From: Hyphomicrobiales bacterium
GTDB lineage: Bacteria > Pseudomonadota > Alphaproteobacteria > Rhizobiales > Rhizobiaceae
Reading direction: 5' to 3'
Length of the DNA stretch: 64,000 nt
Assembly (NCBI GenBank): GCA_900465915.1
Contig: UBKJ01000005.1
Coordinates: 124,001 to 188,000 of the forward strand
Shown: positions 1-8,742 of the stretch, piece by piece
How the letters are laid out: each line of letters opens with the position of its first letter
Position numbering within the stretch: position 1 is the first letter of the stretch
Notes under the pieces: generated by a model
The model's input: the letters and a program-made list of their open reading frames with translations, nothing else
The model's database searches: none
What the model was told of the DNA's origin: nothing
Translations under genes and position numbers: made by a program

Positions 1-435
1 GGCGTCGAAATGGCGCTGGCGGGCGCGGCCGACGTCACCGTCGTCAACCGCACCGCGGCGCGCGGCGAGGAGGTGGCGAAGGTCATCGACGCCCACACGC
101 CGGCGTCCGCGCGCTACCAGCCGTGGGACAGCCTCTACCGCCTGCCGGAGGAGACCGACATCGTCATCAACGCCACCTCCATCGGCCTCTATCCCGATGT
201 GGAGGGCATGCCGGCCGTCGACGTCGACAGTTTCCGGCCCCATATGGTGGTGGCTGACGGCATCCCCAATCCGCCGCAGACGCCCTTCCTCAGGGCGGCG
301 CAGGCCAAGGGCTGCCGCACCGCCGACGGGCTGGGCATGCTGGTCAACCAGGGCGTCATCGCCATCCGCTACTGGACCGGCGTCGACGTCGACCCCGCCG
401 TCATGCGCCGGACGCTGATCGACCTGAAGCTTTGA
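1..435 (+). CDS. aroE: Shikimate dehydrogenase family protein, C-terminal part (cut by window edge)
   Basis: The frame is open from base 1 and ends at TGA 433-435, so only about 144 C-terminal residues are visible. What remains is the end of the NAD(P)-binding domain of a shikimate/quinate dehydrogenase: a nucleotide-binding strand followed by VVNRTAARGEE, the NATSIGLYP segment typical of AroE, and the closing GLGMLVNQG helix. The family reduces 3-dehydroshikimate to shikimate with NADPH in aromatic amino acid synthesis, or acts on quinate in catabolic paralogues. With the N-terminal substrate domain missing, a catabolic AroE-like paralogue cannot be excluded. A strong terminator follows within 10 bases. 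Confidence 0.85.
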   Translation, partial: GVEMALAGAADVTVVNRTAARGEEVAKVIDAHTPASARYQPWDSLYRLPEETDIVINATSIGLYPDVEGMPAVDVDSFRPHMVVADGIPNPPQTPFLRAAQAKGCRTADGLGMLVNQGVIAIRYWTGVDVDPAVMRRTLIDLKL

Positions 436-442
436 CCCGATG

Positions 443-476
443 AGAAAAAGGCCGCCCATACGAGGCGGCCTTTTTC
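443..476. terminator. Bidirectional intrinsic terminator
   Basis: Arms at 445-456 and 464-475 form a 12-bp perfect stem (AAAAAGGCCGCC pairing with GGCGGCCTTTTT) around a 7-base loop. The A-run before and T-run after let it work in both directions. It ends aroE on the plus strand and would also end anything arriving on the minus strand. Confidence 0.85.
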
Positions 477-648
477 ATGAATCCTGGTCTTTCGGCCGCC
501 GCTTGTTGCGATGCGACCACCAGCAGAAATAGACCTTTCCGATCTTGTAGGTCGGGACCCGACCGGCCCTTTCGTCGGAGCGCAGGCTCCAATGGTCCCT
601 GATCTTGAGAACGCCCCCCGGCAACCTGATCCTTGCATAGGTTGTCAT
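475..648 (-). CDS. Small hypothetical protein (57 aa)
   Basis: An ATG at 648 opens a 57-codon frame ending at TGA 477-475, inside the aroE terminator stem. The product is basic and aromatic: MTTYARIRLP start, then a KIRDHWSLRS segment, a PTYKIGKVYFCWWSHR stretch and a KRRPKD tail. There is no signal peptide or membrane segment. No clear Shine-Dalgarno sequence precedes the ATG, which lowers confidence. I do not recognise a family. The compact composition and lack of a competing gene are the only support. Confidence 0.3.
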   Translation of the reverse strand: MTTYARIRLPGGVLKIRDHWSLRSDERAGRVPTYKIGKVYFCWWSHRNKRRPKDQDS

Positions 649-938
649 AGCGAAATACCCGGAACGTGAAGCGGTGAGCGGACAGAATAACGTGAATCAT
701 GCGGAAATTCGGGCATAGACCCTCCTGAAAGCGATATTCCTGACAAAGGCGCCAGCGCCGACGCGCGGTCGAAAGCCTGGCCAAGATTCTTGAGCGACAG
801 GCCCATGGTCTGCCGCTCGCCATCGGCGGCGGTGTGGAAATCGACGCTCAGCCGGCCCGCCTTCCTCGGCGTTGCGTAGCTGATGGCGGCGCAACGAGCG
901 GCCGCGCCGAAGACGGCGAGCCTGGATTTAAAGACCAT
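645..938 (-). CDS. Possible small hypothetical protein (97 aa)
   Basis: The ATG at 938 has a GGGA about 11 bases upstream. The first about 60 codons show the strong G/C third-position preference of the neighbourhood (MVFKSRLAVFG start, then an RKAGRLSVDFHT segment), but the last 35 codons lose it. That pattern suggests either a decayed or frameshifted gene or a chance frame. It overlaps the start of the 57-aa frame by 4 bases. No family is recognised. Confidence 0.25.
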   Translation of the reverse strand: MVFKSRLAVFGAAARCAAISYATPRKAGRLSVDFHTAADGERQTMGLSLKNLGQAFDRASALAPLSGISLSGGSMPEFPHDSRYSVRSPLHVPGISL

Positions 939-1011
939 AGCTGCGATTTCCCGATGCAAGTGTGACGAAAGGCGCTGGCCCGCCCTCCAGCGCCTTTCGT
1001 CCGCCGGGACG

Positions 1012-4000
1012 CTAGAACTTCAGTTCCAGCGTCGCCTTGGCGCCGTGGTCCTGCGTGCGGCCGCTCAACTGGCCGACATAGGAAACGCCGAAGCTCAGAT
1101 TGTTCGTCACCTTGCGGTCGACGCCCAGCTCCAGCGTCGCGACGTTGCGGGCGATGGGAACGCCCGCGGCCGAGAAGCCGTCTCCGCCGGAAACGAAGTT
1201 CAGCGCGGTCGAGGGCGTCAGGTCGTTATAGGCGTAGCGCCAGCCGGCCGAGCCGTAGAGGCGTGTGGCGCCGTCGGCGGAGATCGCCGTGCTGGCGCGC
1301 AGGCCGATGGTGGTGAACAGCGTGTCGGCGTTGCTCGCGTCGCCATGCAGCGCGGCCGCGCCGCCCTTTTCGGTGAAACCGTCCGTGTGCAGATGCACAT
1401 AGGCCAAGTTGGCGAAGGGCTCCAGCGCCACGTCCTTCACGTCGAAGCGGTGGCCCACCTCGCCGAAAAGCTGCGTGACCTGGCTGTCATAGCTCGCCGA
1501 CAGCGCGTCGGAATAACCGGCGAAGCCGATCCCGCGCGACGTGTCGAGCTTCTGCCAGCTGAAGCTCGCGCCCAGCCGGACGTCGAGGAACCCGGCCTGG
1601 CCGCCGCCGTAAAGGCCGACATGGTAGCCCTTGGCCTGCGCCTCGGAGTCCACCCAGCGCGTGCTGAAATTGGAATAGCTGTAGCCGGCCAGCGCGCCGA
1701 CCCGCCAGCCTTCGCCCACCGCCGTATCGACGCCGGCGAAGGCGCCGCCGATGCTGCGCGTGAGATCGGAGGCGGAATCCGACGCCGTTCCGTCGAAGCG
1801 GCCCTTGGAGCCGAAACCGCGGCTCCACCAGGTCAGGCCGTTCTGGTTGGCGTCTTCGGCGCCGTTGCGCAGGCGGTTGAGCGCGGCCTCGCGGACGAAG
1901 CGGCCGTCCTCGATCGCCATCGACTGCGCCGAGGCGTGGATGTCGCCGGCGAGCTGCGAATAGGCGTTCTTCGCTTCGTTGGCGTCGTTCAGGTAGCCGA
2001 CGGCGTCGTGCAGCGCATTGGCGTCTTCCATCGACTGCAGGGCCTCGGCGGCCGCGTTCTGGTTGCGGTTAAGGCCGTCGATGTCGGTGAAGGCGCGGAT
2101 CTGCTGGGTCTTCAGCACAACGGCGTCATTGCTGTAGTCGGCCGTAAGGTCGTAGAACATCGACAGGTTCGTATCGCCCGTCAGCGTGTAGCGTCCCGTC
2201 ACGCCGCCTTCGGCGCTCAGCACGGTGTAGGCGCGGCCGAGCGCGTAGCGCCCGCCGGACGCGTTGGTCACATCCAGCACCGCGCCGTCGATAATCGTCG
2301 CGGAGCCGCCGACATGGACGGCGTCGCCCTGGCCAGCGCTTCCGAGCTGGACCGACCACAGCGAGCCGCTCTGTTGGACGAGGTTATTCGCCACGGTCAG
2401 GGTGCCGACGCCGTCATCGCCCGTCGCCAGTTCCGCGCCGCCGGCGACGGTCAGGCCGCCCACCGAACCCGCGCCCGACAGCCGCGCGCCGTCGCCGACC
2501 ATGAAATTCGCCTGGCTGTAATCGGCGTTGACCGAAACGCCGCCCTGCTGGACGCCGACCGAGCCGGAGAAGCCGCCGCCTCCGGTCATGTCCATATCGC
2601 CCGCGCCGGTCTTGACGAAGGAGCCGGAGCCTTCGAGCTCGTTGACGAGAACGCCGTCCTGCGCCTGGGCGATGGTCACCGCGCCGTTGTTGAAGAGGGC
2701 GCCGGAGCCGAAGCTGGCCGCGGTGCCGATCGCCGAGGCGCCGGCGTTGATGATCGTGCCGCCCGAATAGCTGTTGACGTCGGCCAGCGTCGTCGCGCCG
2801 CCGCCGATGATGGCGAGGAAGCCGGTTCCGCTGACGGCGTTGGTGAAATCGACGGCGTCGGAGCGATCGATGATCAACACGCCGTTGTTCACGATGTCGC
2901 CGGTGATCGATCCCGTGGTTCCGCCGAGGCCGAGCCGCAGGGCTCCGCTCTCGATGGTGGTTCCGCCGCTATAATCGTTGTCGCCGCTAAGGATCACCGT
3001 CTCGTCGCCCGTTTTGGTGAGCGCGCCGGTTCCGTGCAGCGCGCCGGCGACATGGCCGTCGCTGACGTCGAAGGCGTCGGAGGCCGTGACCGAGGCGTCG
3101 CGGGCGAGCATGCCGCCGGTGAGCGTATAGTCCGTCACCGTCATGTCGCCGTTCTTGACGACGCCGCCGTTCTGGACCAGCGCCGCCTGGGTCTGGCTGG
3201 TGGTTCCGAGATCGAGCGTTCCGCCGTTCACCGTGGTGGTGTTGTCGGCCGCGCCGAGCGTGCCGGCGCCCGCGAGGATCACCGTGCCGCTGTCGATGGT
3301 GGTTCCGCCGGTCTGGCTGTTGGCGCCGGACAGTATTATGGTTCCGCCGACCGGGTCGAACGACATGAGGATAAGCCCGCCGCCTTCCGCCAGGGTGACG
3401 CCTCCGGAGCCCGTGATCGCGCCGGAAAGGTTGGCCGTGCGCCCCGCCGCCACGGTGATCCTGCTGCCTGTCGCATCCCGAAGGAGAATGGAGCTCGACA
3501 GGTCGATGTCTTGCAGAAGGCTCAACGTGCCCCCGCCCAGCGTCAGCGCGGTCTGCTCGCCGAAGATATTTGCGTATGCGTTCAGATTTCTCGAATCGGA
3601 GATCGCCAACGTGCCGGAAGCGATGTCGATGGCCCCGATGTTGTTGGTCAACCCCGTCAAGGTCACGGAGCCCGAGCTTTCTTTCACGAGATTGGTTACG
3701 GCCAAGGCGTTCGACAGGACCAGAGAGGATGACGGCGCGGACGCGGCATCGTCCAGGATCAAGGTTCCATTGTCGTAAATCCGCCCCTTGAGAACATCGG
3801 CGCTGTCGGCGATCGCGGCGTCGAAGCGCAGCGTGTTCGTTCCGGTCAGAAACAGGGACGAGGCGTTGCCGGGCGTCGGTTGTCCGAGAAAATCGCCGTA
3901 GAGCCCGCCCGCGACCAGAGCGCCGGATCGAAGCGTGATGTCGAGGTCCGATCCGATAATGCCGGCGTTGGCGTAATTCTGCTGGCCGCCGTCGCCGCCC

Positions 4001-4998
4001 TTCACCGTCCCGGCGATGTCGAGCTTGACGACGCCGCCATTGCCGACCCGCTCGACGCCCGCGCCGCCGGATACGGTCGATATGGCGTCATATCCCCCGT
4101 TTCCGCCCGCGATGGCGGCGCCGCTGTTCACCACGATGCTTGCGTCGACATTCGCAGCTTGCAGCAACAGGCCATCCCCGCCGAGGCCGCCGGCTCCATG
4201 GCCGCCCATGGCGGACAGGCCGCCGTCGCCGCCCTGTCCCCCGGTCACATCGGCGCCGATGACGGTTTGCGACGCGTTCGCCAAATCCAGCACGAGACCG
4301 ACGCCGCCGCTGCCGCCGCCCCCGCCATTGCCGACCATCGGGGCGCCGTCGCCGCCGTCGCCGCCCTTGCCGCCGGTCACGCTTGAAGAAATCTCGTTGC
4401 TCCCGGAAACATCGGTCAGCACGGCGCCGTAGCCGCCCGCGCCGCCGCCTCCGCCGGACGCATTCGCGCCGGTGGGCGTTCCGCCCTTGCCGCCCGCGCC
4501 GCCGGCCACCGGTCCCGACAGGCCGAGGGCGGAGCCGTAATAGCCATGGGCGCCGCCACCACCGCCGCCCGCGTTCAAGCCGACCGCTCCCACGCCCCCG
4601 TCGGGATGGGCGGCGTCGCCGCCTGCGCCGCCCGGCTGTCCGGCGGATCCCGCGCCGCCGGCCCCGCCGGTCACGCCTGCGCCGCCGCCGCCGCCGCTCT
4701 CGCTATATCCGGTGCGGCCCGATCCGCCGTCGCCGCCCGCGCCGTCGATGCTGTCGCCGCCGCCGGTTCCCGCGCCGCCGAAGCCGAGCGTGGAGCCGCC
4801 CTGCGCGTAGCTTTTGTCAAGTCCGAGCGACGCCGGCAGCGCGACGCCCAATGCAAGCGCCGAAATGCTCAGCGACAATATCCGCAGCAGAGGAGCGGCG
4901 TTTGGAAGCATGCCCATCGCGGGATGCGGGCGCGTCGGATTGTGGAACCCCCTCGATGCCGTATTTGCTTTGGTGATCAAAGAATAAGTTTGACGCAT
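1012..4998 (-). CDS. Autotransporter (type V secretion) with glycine-rich passenger and PATR repeats
   Basis: 1328 aa. An extended N-terminus of about 65 residues with a hydrophobic signal core (LRILSLSISALALGVALPASL) is followed by a very glycine-rich stretch (about residues 66-290, GGAGG-type runs). A beta-helix passenger follows with several autotransporter-associated repeats such as ILSGDNDYSGGTTIESGAL. The last about 260 residues form the outer-membrane beta-barrel (GLTWWSRGFGSKGRFDG, GVDTAVGEGWRVGALAGYSY, ending in ELKF with terminal Phe). It should be exported by Sec and carry its passenger across the outer membrane as an adhesin or surface layer. No protease catalytic motif is seen. 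Its upstream region holds three TGTAACG repeats and it sits beside a sensor kinase and regulator. Confidence 0.93.
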   Translation of the reverse strand: MRQTYSLITKANTASRGFHNPTRPHPAMGMLPNAAPLLRILSLSISALALGVALPASLGLDKSYAQGGSTLGFGGAGTGGGDSIDGAGGDGGSGRTGYSESGGGGGAGVTGGAGGAGSAGQPGGAGGDAAHPDGGVGAVGLNAGGGGGGAHGYYGSALGLSGPVAGGAGGKGGTPTGANASGGGGGAGGYGAVLTDVSGSNEISSSVTGGKGGDGGDGAPMVGNGGGGGSGGVGLVLDLANASQTVIGADVTGGQGGDGGLSAMGGHGAGGLGGDGLLLQAANVDASIVVNSGAAIAGGNGGYDAISTVSGGAGVERVGNGGVVKLDIAGTVKGGDGGQQNYANAGIIGSDLDITLRSGALVAGGLYGDFLGQPTPGNASSLFLTGTNTLRFDAAIADSADVLKGRIYDNGTLILDDAASAPSSSLVLSNALAVTNLVKESSGSVTLTGLTNNIGAIDIASGTLAISDSRNLNAYANIFGEQTALTLGGGTLSLLQDIDLSSSILLRDATGSRITVAAGRTANLSGAITGSGGVTLAEGGGLILMSFDPVGGTIILSGANSQTGGTTIDSGTVILAGAGTLGAADNTTTVNGGTLDLGTTSQTQAALVQNGGVVKNGDMTVTDYTLTGGMLARDASVTASDAFDVSDGHVAGALHGTGALTKTGDETVILSGDNDYSGGTTIESGALRLGLGGTTGSITGDIVNNGVLIIDRSDAVDFTNAVSGTGFLAIIGGGATTLADVNSYSGGTIINAGASAIGTAASFGSGALFNNGAVTIAQAQDGVLVNELEGSGSFVKTGAGDMDMTGGGGFSGSVGVQQGGVSVNADYSQANFMVGDGARLSGAGSVGGLTVAGGAELATGDDGVGTLTVANNLVQQSGSLWSVQLGSAGQGDAVHVGGSATIIDGAVLDVTNASGGRYALGRAYTVLSAEGGVTGRYTLTGDTNLSMFYDLTADYSNDAVVLKTQQIRAFTDIDGLNRNQNAAAEALQSMEDANALHDAVGYLNDANEAKNAYSQLAGDIHASAQSMAIEDGRFVREAALNRLRNGAEDANQNGLTWWSRGFGSKGRFDGTASDSASDLTRSIGGAFAGVDTAVGEGWRVGALAGYSYSNFSTRWVDSEAQAKGYHVGLYGGGQAGFLDVRLGASFSWQKLDTSRGIGFAGYSDALSASYDSQVTQLFGEVGHRFDVKDVALEPFANLAYVHLHTDGFTEKGGAAALHGDASNADTLFTTIGLRASTAISADGATRLYGSAGWRYAYNDLTPSTALNFVSGGDGFSAAGVPIARNVATLELGVDRKVTNNLSFGVSYVGQLSGRTQDHGAKATLELKF

Positions 4999-5110
4999 TG
5001 GAGTTCCATCGACTTGGTGGCTGTTTCAATCTGACAATCGGTTGTCGGGCTAAAGATCAGCCCTGCGTCGATGTCTAGGCGGGATTGAAACTTGCAACAA
5101 CGCAAGCAAA

Positions 5111-5146
5111 TGTAACGATTGAATCTATATGTAACGCAATGTAACG
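5111..5146. promoter_or_regulatory. Three TGTAACG direct repeats upstream of the autotransporter
   Basis: Identical TGTAACG heptamers begin at 5111, 5130 and 5140, spaced 19 and 10 bases apart, so all lie on about the same helix face. They are 113-148 bases upstream of the autotransporter start. OmpR-type regulators bind direct repeats at 10-11-base spacing, and one is encoded about 2.1 kb away. The repeats are seen directly; the link to the regulator is inference. Confidence 0.5.
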
Positions 5147-5164
5147 AAAGCTGTGCCCAATGGA

Positions 5165-7246
5165 TCACAGATCATGCGCAATCGGCAGGACCATGCGCAC
5201 GGTCGTTCCTTCGCCCTCGACGCTGTCGGCCTCGACGGCGCCGCCATGGGCCTCGATGATTCTGGCGACGAGGAACAGTCCGAGGCCGGAGCCTTCCACG
5301 GTCTCGGCGTTCGAGCCCCGCACCATGGCGCCGAAGACATGCGGCAGCTCCGCCGCCGGAACGCCGATGCCCTGGTCCTCGACCGCGATCACCGCATGTT
5401 CTTCGCTGCGATGCAATGAAAGCGTGATCGCGCCGCGGCCTTTCAGCGAGGTGTATTTGACGGCGTTTTCGAGAATGTTGACGATGGCGATCTCGAGCAT
5501 TTCCGCATCGGCGCGGATGGCCGCCTCGGCGGCGTCCTCGGCGAGGTCGAGCCGGATCTCGGCGGCGTTGAGCAGGTCCTGCGCGCGCTGGTGGGCGGCG
5601 GTTACGACAGGCCCGGCTTTAATAAGAGCCATGCGCGGCCGGAAGGATGGGCCCTGTAGCCGGCTGCGGATCAGGTTGGCCTCCAGCAACTCCACCAGCC
5701 GCGACACGGCGCGGCGGATGCGATTGATGCGGCCGTGATTGCCGGCGTCCTCGGGCGGCAGGGCCAGTGCAATGCTGTCGATGCTGGAGCGGATCGCCGC
5801 CAGCGGCGTGCGGTACTGGTGCGAGACGACCTCCAGAAAGCGCACCTGCCGCAATTGCGACTGCATCTCGGCGCGCAGCGCCTCCTCGGCGGTGTGGCGG
5901 GCGGCGACCAGCTCGCGCGTGCGCTCCTCGACCCGCTGCGCGGCGATGCGCTCGGCCGCCTGGGCGGTGTGCAGCGCCTGGGCCTGCATGTCGCGGTTGC
6001 GGTTCTCCACGTCGCGCAGGCGCACGGCGAGCGAGCTGGTCAGCAGCAGCGTCTGGGTCAGCACGGCGAGACCGTAGGCGTGGAAGGTCCAGTGCGACAG
6101 CCATTCCAGGCCGAGCCGCGACAGCATGCCGAGCGTGGCGCCCGCCGCCATCACGCAGAAGGCGGCCGCCCGCATCTGGCTGGCGACGCCCTCGCTGCGC
6201 CGCTGCCGCAGGCTCTCCACCGTGATGAGGGCGACGCCGACGATGCTGAGCGTCGAGCCGAAGGGGCCGACCTGCGCGGTATAGCCCGCCAGCGACAGGC
6301 CCGCGCCGACGATGCCGAACAGGGCGCAGAATTTCAGCACCTTGTTCAGCCACGGCGCCCGCCGCCGCGTGCGCAGGATCTTGTTATAGGCGAAAGCGCT
6401 GGCGGCCATCCCGCTCCAGGCGTTGAAGCCGATGAAGGCGTCGTTGGCGGCGCCGGCGCCGCGGAACAGATAGGCGTGGCTGAAGCCGAGATTGCCGAAA
6501 TAGATCAGGAGCACGCCGAAGGTGCTGAGCGCCAGCAAGGGATATTCCGACCGCCGCACGAAGTAGTAGAAGACGAGCTGCGTCAGGCACAATATGCCCA
6601 TGCCGCCGAACCAGAGGCCATAGACGGCGCCGTTGGCGAGCACGCGATAGTCGCGCCCCTCGGCGTCCTCCAGCCGCAGCGAGAACAGGGTCGAGGAATT
6701 GGTGTTGGCGATGCGGACATAGATTTCGGTTTTCTTGCCGGCTTCGAAAGCGACGGCCGCCGCATTGTCGAGGCTGGAGATGCCGTTCATCGGCGGCGGC
6801 CGGTGGTCGCCGCCTTGATAGTCGAGGAAATCCGCCGTTGCGTCGCCCCTGCCGGGCGGGGCGACATAGATGTCGACGAAATCGAGAAAATTGGGCGTGA
6901 CGGACAGGACGCCGCGCGCGTCGGCCGCGCCGAGCAGCGAAAGCCTTATCCAGATGGCGGTCTTGCGGAAGCCGAAGTTGAAATTGCCGCTCGGCGCGGG
7001 CTGAAATTCCTTTTGCCGTTCGGGCTTGAGAACGTCTTCGAGGCGGAGCGCGAAGGAATCATCGGTAAGGACCGATATGCCGCCTTCGAGGCCGGGCAGG
7101 GGCGGGACGTCGGCCGCTAAAGCGCTGTCCGCCGTCGCGAAGGCCAGCGCGAGTTCGCAGAAAAGCAGGAGGACAAAACCGGTCGCGAAGGCGCGGATTT
7201 TTTCCATCCCCTGCTTGGCGGGCGAAGACCGTTTCGCTAAACCCAT
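5165..7246 (-). CDS. Sensor histidine kinase with 7TMR-DISM sensor module
   Basis: 693 aa. A signal-like N-terminus precedes a periplasmic sensor of the 7TMR-DISMED2 type (about residues 45-195), seven membrane helices (about 205-400), a coiled-coil linker, a HisKA domain with phosphorylatable His476 in VSHQYRTPLAAI, and an HATPase domain (ILENAVKY N-box, EDQGIGV G1-box, GSGLGLFL G2-box). DISM sensors usually read carbohydrate-like or envelope signals. The start at 7246 has AGAG about 9 bases upstream; an internal ATG at 7207 would begin nearer the signal peptide. The gene is divergent from its probable partner regulator, with 38 bases between the starts. Confidence 0.9.
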   Translation of the reverse strand: MGLAKRSSPAKQGMEKIRAFATGFVLLLFCELALAFATADSALAADVPPLPGLEGGISVLTDDSFALRLEDVLKPERQKEFQPAPSGNFNFGFRKTAIWIRLSLLGAADARGVLSVTPNFLDFVDIYVAPPGRGDATADFLDYQGGDHRPPPMNGISSLDNAAAVAFEAGKKTEIYVRIANTNSSTLFSLRLEDAEGRDYRVLANGAVYGLWFGGMGILCLTQLVFYYFVRRSEYPLLALSTFGVLLIYFGNLGFSHAYLFRGAGAANDAFIGFNAWSGMAASAFAYNKILRTRRRAPWLNKVLKFCALFGIVGAGLSLAGYTAQVGPFGSTLSIVGVALITVESLRQRRSEGVASQMRAAAFCVMAAGATLGMLSRLGLEWLSHWTFHAYGLAVLTQTLLLTSSLAVRLRDVENRNRDMQAQALHTAQAAERIAAQRVEERTRELVAARHTAEEALRAEMQSQLRQVRFLEVVSHQYRTPLAAIRSSIDSIALALPPEDAGNHGRINRIRRAVSRLVELLEANLIRSRLQGPSFRPRMALIKAGPVVTAAHQRAQDLLNAAEIRLDLAEDAAEAAIRADAEMLEIAIVNILENAVKYTSLKGRGAITLSLHRSEEHAVIAVEDQGIGVPAAELPHVFGAMVRGSNAETVEGSGLGLFLVARIIEAHGGAVEADSVEGEGTTVRMVLPIAHDL

Positions 7247-7284
7247 TCGATAATCTCTGATTCTTTTACTGATCGCTCAGGCTT

Positions 7285-8022
7285 ATGGTCGTTCGCACAT
7301 TGAATTCGCCGCGGGCGGGGGCTGATCCGTCCAGCCCGATCCGCGTCATTCTGGTGGAGGATGATCACGATCTCCGGCAAAGCCTCGCCGACTATCTGCG
7401 TCTTCGCAGCCTCGTCGTCAGCGAGGCGGCGTCCGGTATCGAATTTTACAAGGCGCTTCGTCAACAGTCTTTTGACGTCGCCGTGCTCGACGTCAACCTG
7501 CCGGACGTCACCGGCTTCGACCTGGCCTCCGACATCGCGGCCAACCGGGACATGGGCGTCATCCTGCTGACGGCGCGCACGGCGCGCGAAGACCGCATCC
7601 GCGGCTATGGCGAGGGCGCCGATCTCTATCTCACCAAGCCGGTCGACAGCGAGGAGCTGGTGCTGGCCATCGGCAACCTGGCGCGCCGCACCCGCAAGAC
7701 CGCCCGCCCGGAAGCGGCGGAACCTATCCGGCCGCGGCTCAAGCGGGAGAAGCGGCTGCTGCGGATGGGCGAGGTGGTGATCCGGCTGTCGGCGCGGGAA
7801 GTGCTGCTGCTGGAGCATCTGGCCGCGCGTCGCGGCGAGACGGTCAGGCGGGAAGAGGTTTTGCGCCTGTTCGGCGAGCCGGAGGTCGACCCCGACAGCC
7901 GCCGGCTCGACGCCGCCCTGACGCGGCTGCGCGGCAAGTTCCTGGCGCGCAACGTGGAATGTCCGTTGCAGGTGGTCTACGGGGCCGGGCTGCGGCTGGT
8001 CCAGGACATGGACATCGTCTGA
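7285..8022 (+). CDS. OmpR-type response regulator
   Basis: 245 aa. A receiver domain (residues 20-135) has the acidic pair in LVEDDHD, phospho-acceptor Asp69 in VLDVNLPD, the Thr in LLTAR and the Lys in YLTKPVD. A winged-helix DNA-binding domain follows, with RLSAREVLLLEHLA and the final RLVQDMDIV hairpin. It pairs with the divergent 7TMR-DISM kinase. The HTH domain looks more divergent than classic OmpR/PhoB. The neighbouring autotransporter is a natural target because its promoter region has phased heptamer repeats. Confidence 0.9.
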   Translation: MVVRTLNSPRAGADPSSPIRVILVEDDHDLRQSLADYLRLRSLVVSEAASGIEFYKALRQQSFDVAVLDVNLPDVTGFDLASDIAANRDMGVILLTARTAREDRIRGYGEGADLYLTKPVDSEELVLAIGNLARRTRKTARPEAAEPIRPRLKREKRLLRMGEVVIRLSAREVLLLEHLAARRGETVRREEVLRLFGEPEVDPDSRRLDAALTRLRGKFLARNVECPLQVVYGAGLRLVQDMDIV

Positions 8023-8044
8023 CCCACCCCGACCCAACGCTGGT

Positions 8045-8605
8045 CTATCCCGCCAGCGCCTTCTCCACCCAGGATTTCACCTCGTCGCCGCTGCCCATGT
8101 CGGGCCGCGCCAGCCCGTCGATCATGAAGGTCGGCGAGACGTGGATTCCGTTCTGCCGGGCGTATTTGCAATGCCACTTGATCTCGCGATCGAGATCGGG
8201 GATCGCAAAAGCCTCCTTCAGCGCGACGCCGCTATAGCGCTCCAGCCGCTCGACGATCTGTTCGGGCGTGGTCTGCATGTTGGGGCCGCCGGCGTGATGC
8301 TCGAATTCGAACTCCTCGCGATGCGCGCCCACCGCCGCCAGCACTTTCTTGGCCGTCTCCCTGCCGCCCGGCAGCGTCGACGCCGCGATGACGCAGCGTG
8401 TCACGACGCCGGAATACATATGCCAGGGCTGCGATTGCAGGCGGATTTTCACAGTGACCTTGTCCTTCCCCGCCTGGGCGAGGAAATCGTCGAGCTTGTT
8501 GAAGGCCTTGACCGAAAAGGGGCAGGTCGGCTCCAGAAAAACCTCGAAGAGGCGAGGGCCGGTTCCCCATGTCAGCGGATCGGCGCGCCAGGCGGTGGTC
8601 GTCAT
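8045..8605 (-). CDS. DsbA-like thioredoxin-fold protein with CPFS active site
   Basis: 186 aa from an ATG at 8605 with an excellent AAGGAGG six bases upstream; the frame extends further but the ribosome site decides this start. The fold is DsbA-like: FLEPTCPFSVKAFNKLDDFL near the N-terminus, a helical insertion, then the HVSPTFMIDG cis-proline loop. The active site reads C-P-F-S, with one Cys only, so it cannot form the usual disulfide pair and may act as a monothiol or glutathione-dependent enzyme. No signal peptide is visible, so it is probably cytoplasmic. The substrate is unknown. Confidence 0.8.
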   Translation of the reverse strand: MTTTAWRADPLTWGTGPRLFEVFLEPTCPFSVKAFNKLDDFLAQAGKDKVTVKIRLQSQPWHMYSGVVTRCVIAASTLPGGRETAKKVLAAVGAHREEFEFEHHAGGPNMQTTPEQIVERLERYSGVALKEAFAIPDLDREIKWHCKYARQNGIHVSPTFMIDGLARPDMGSGDEVKSWVEKALAG

Positions 8606-8742
8606 GCTGTCCTCCTTGCCTTGAAGCATGGTCCTGCCCAGATGTAACGCAGCCCGCGCCCGATGCAAGAGCGGCGGCCTTGCATCGCTTGCCGCTTCCG
8701 GGTTTAAAGGACCATCGGCGTTTTCAACCGGGGGGATTTCCA

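Noticed and set aside
883..3732. 949-aa plus-strand open frame opposite the autotransporter
   Set aside because: It is a by-product of the repetitive high-GC code on the other strand: extreme Arg/Ala/Gly content, no domain, no ribosome site. The minus-strand autotransporter explains the region.
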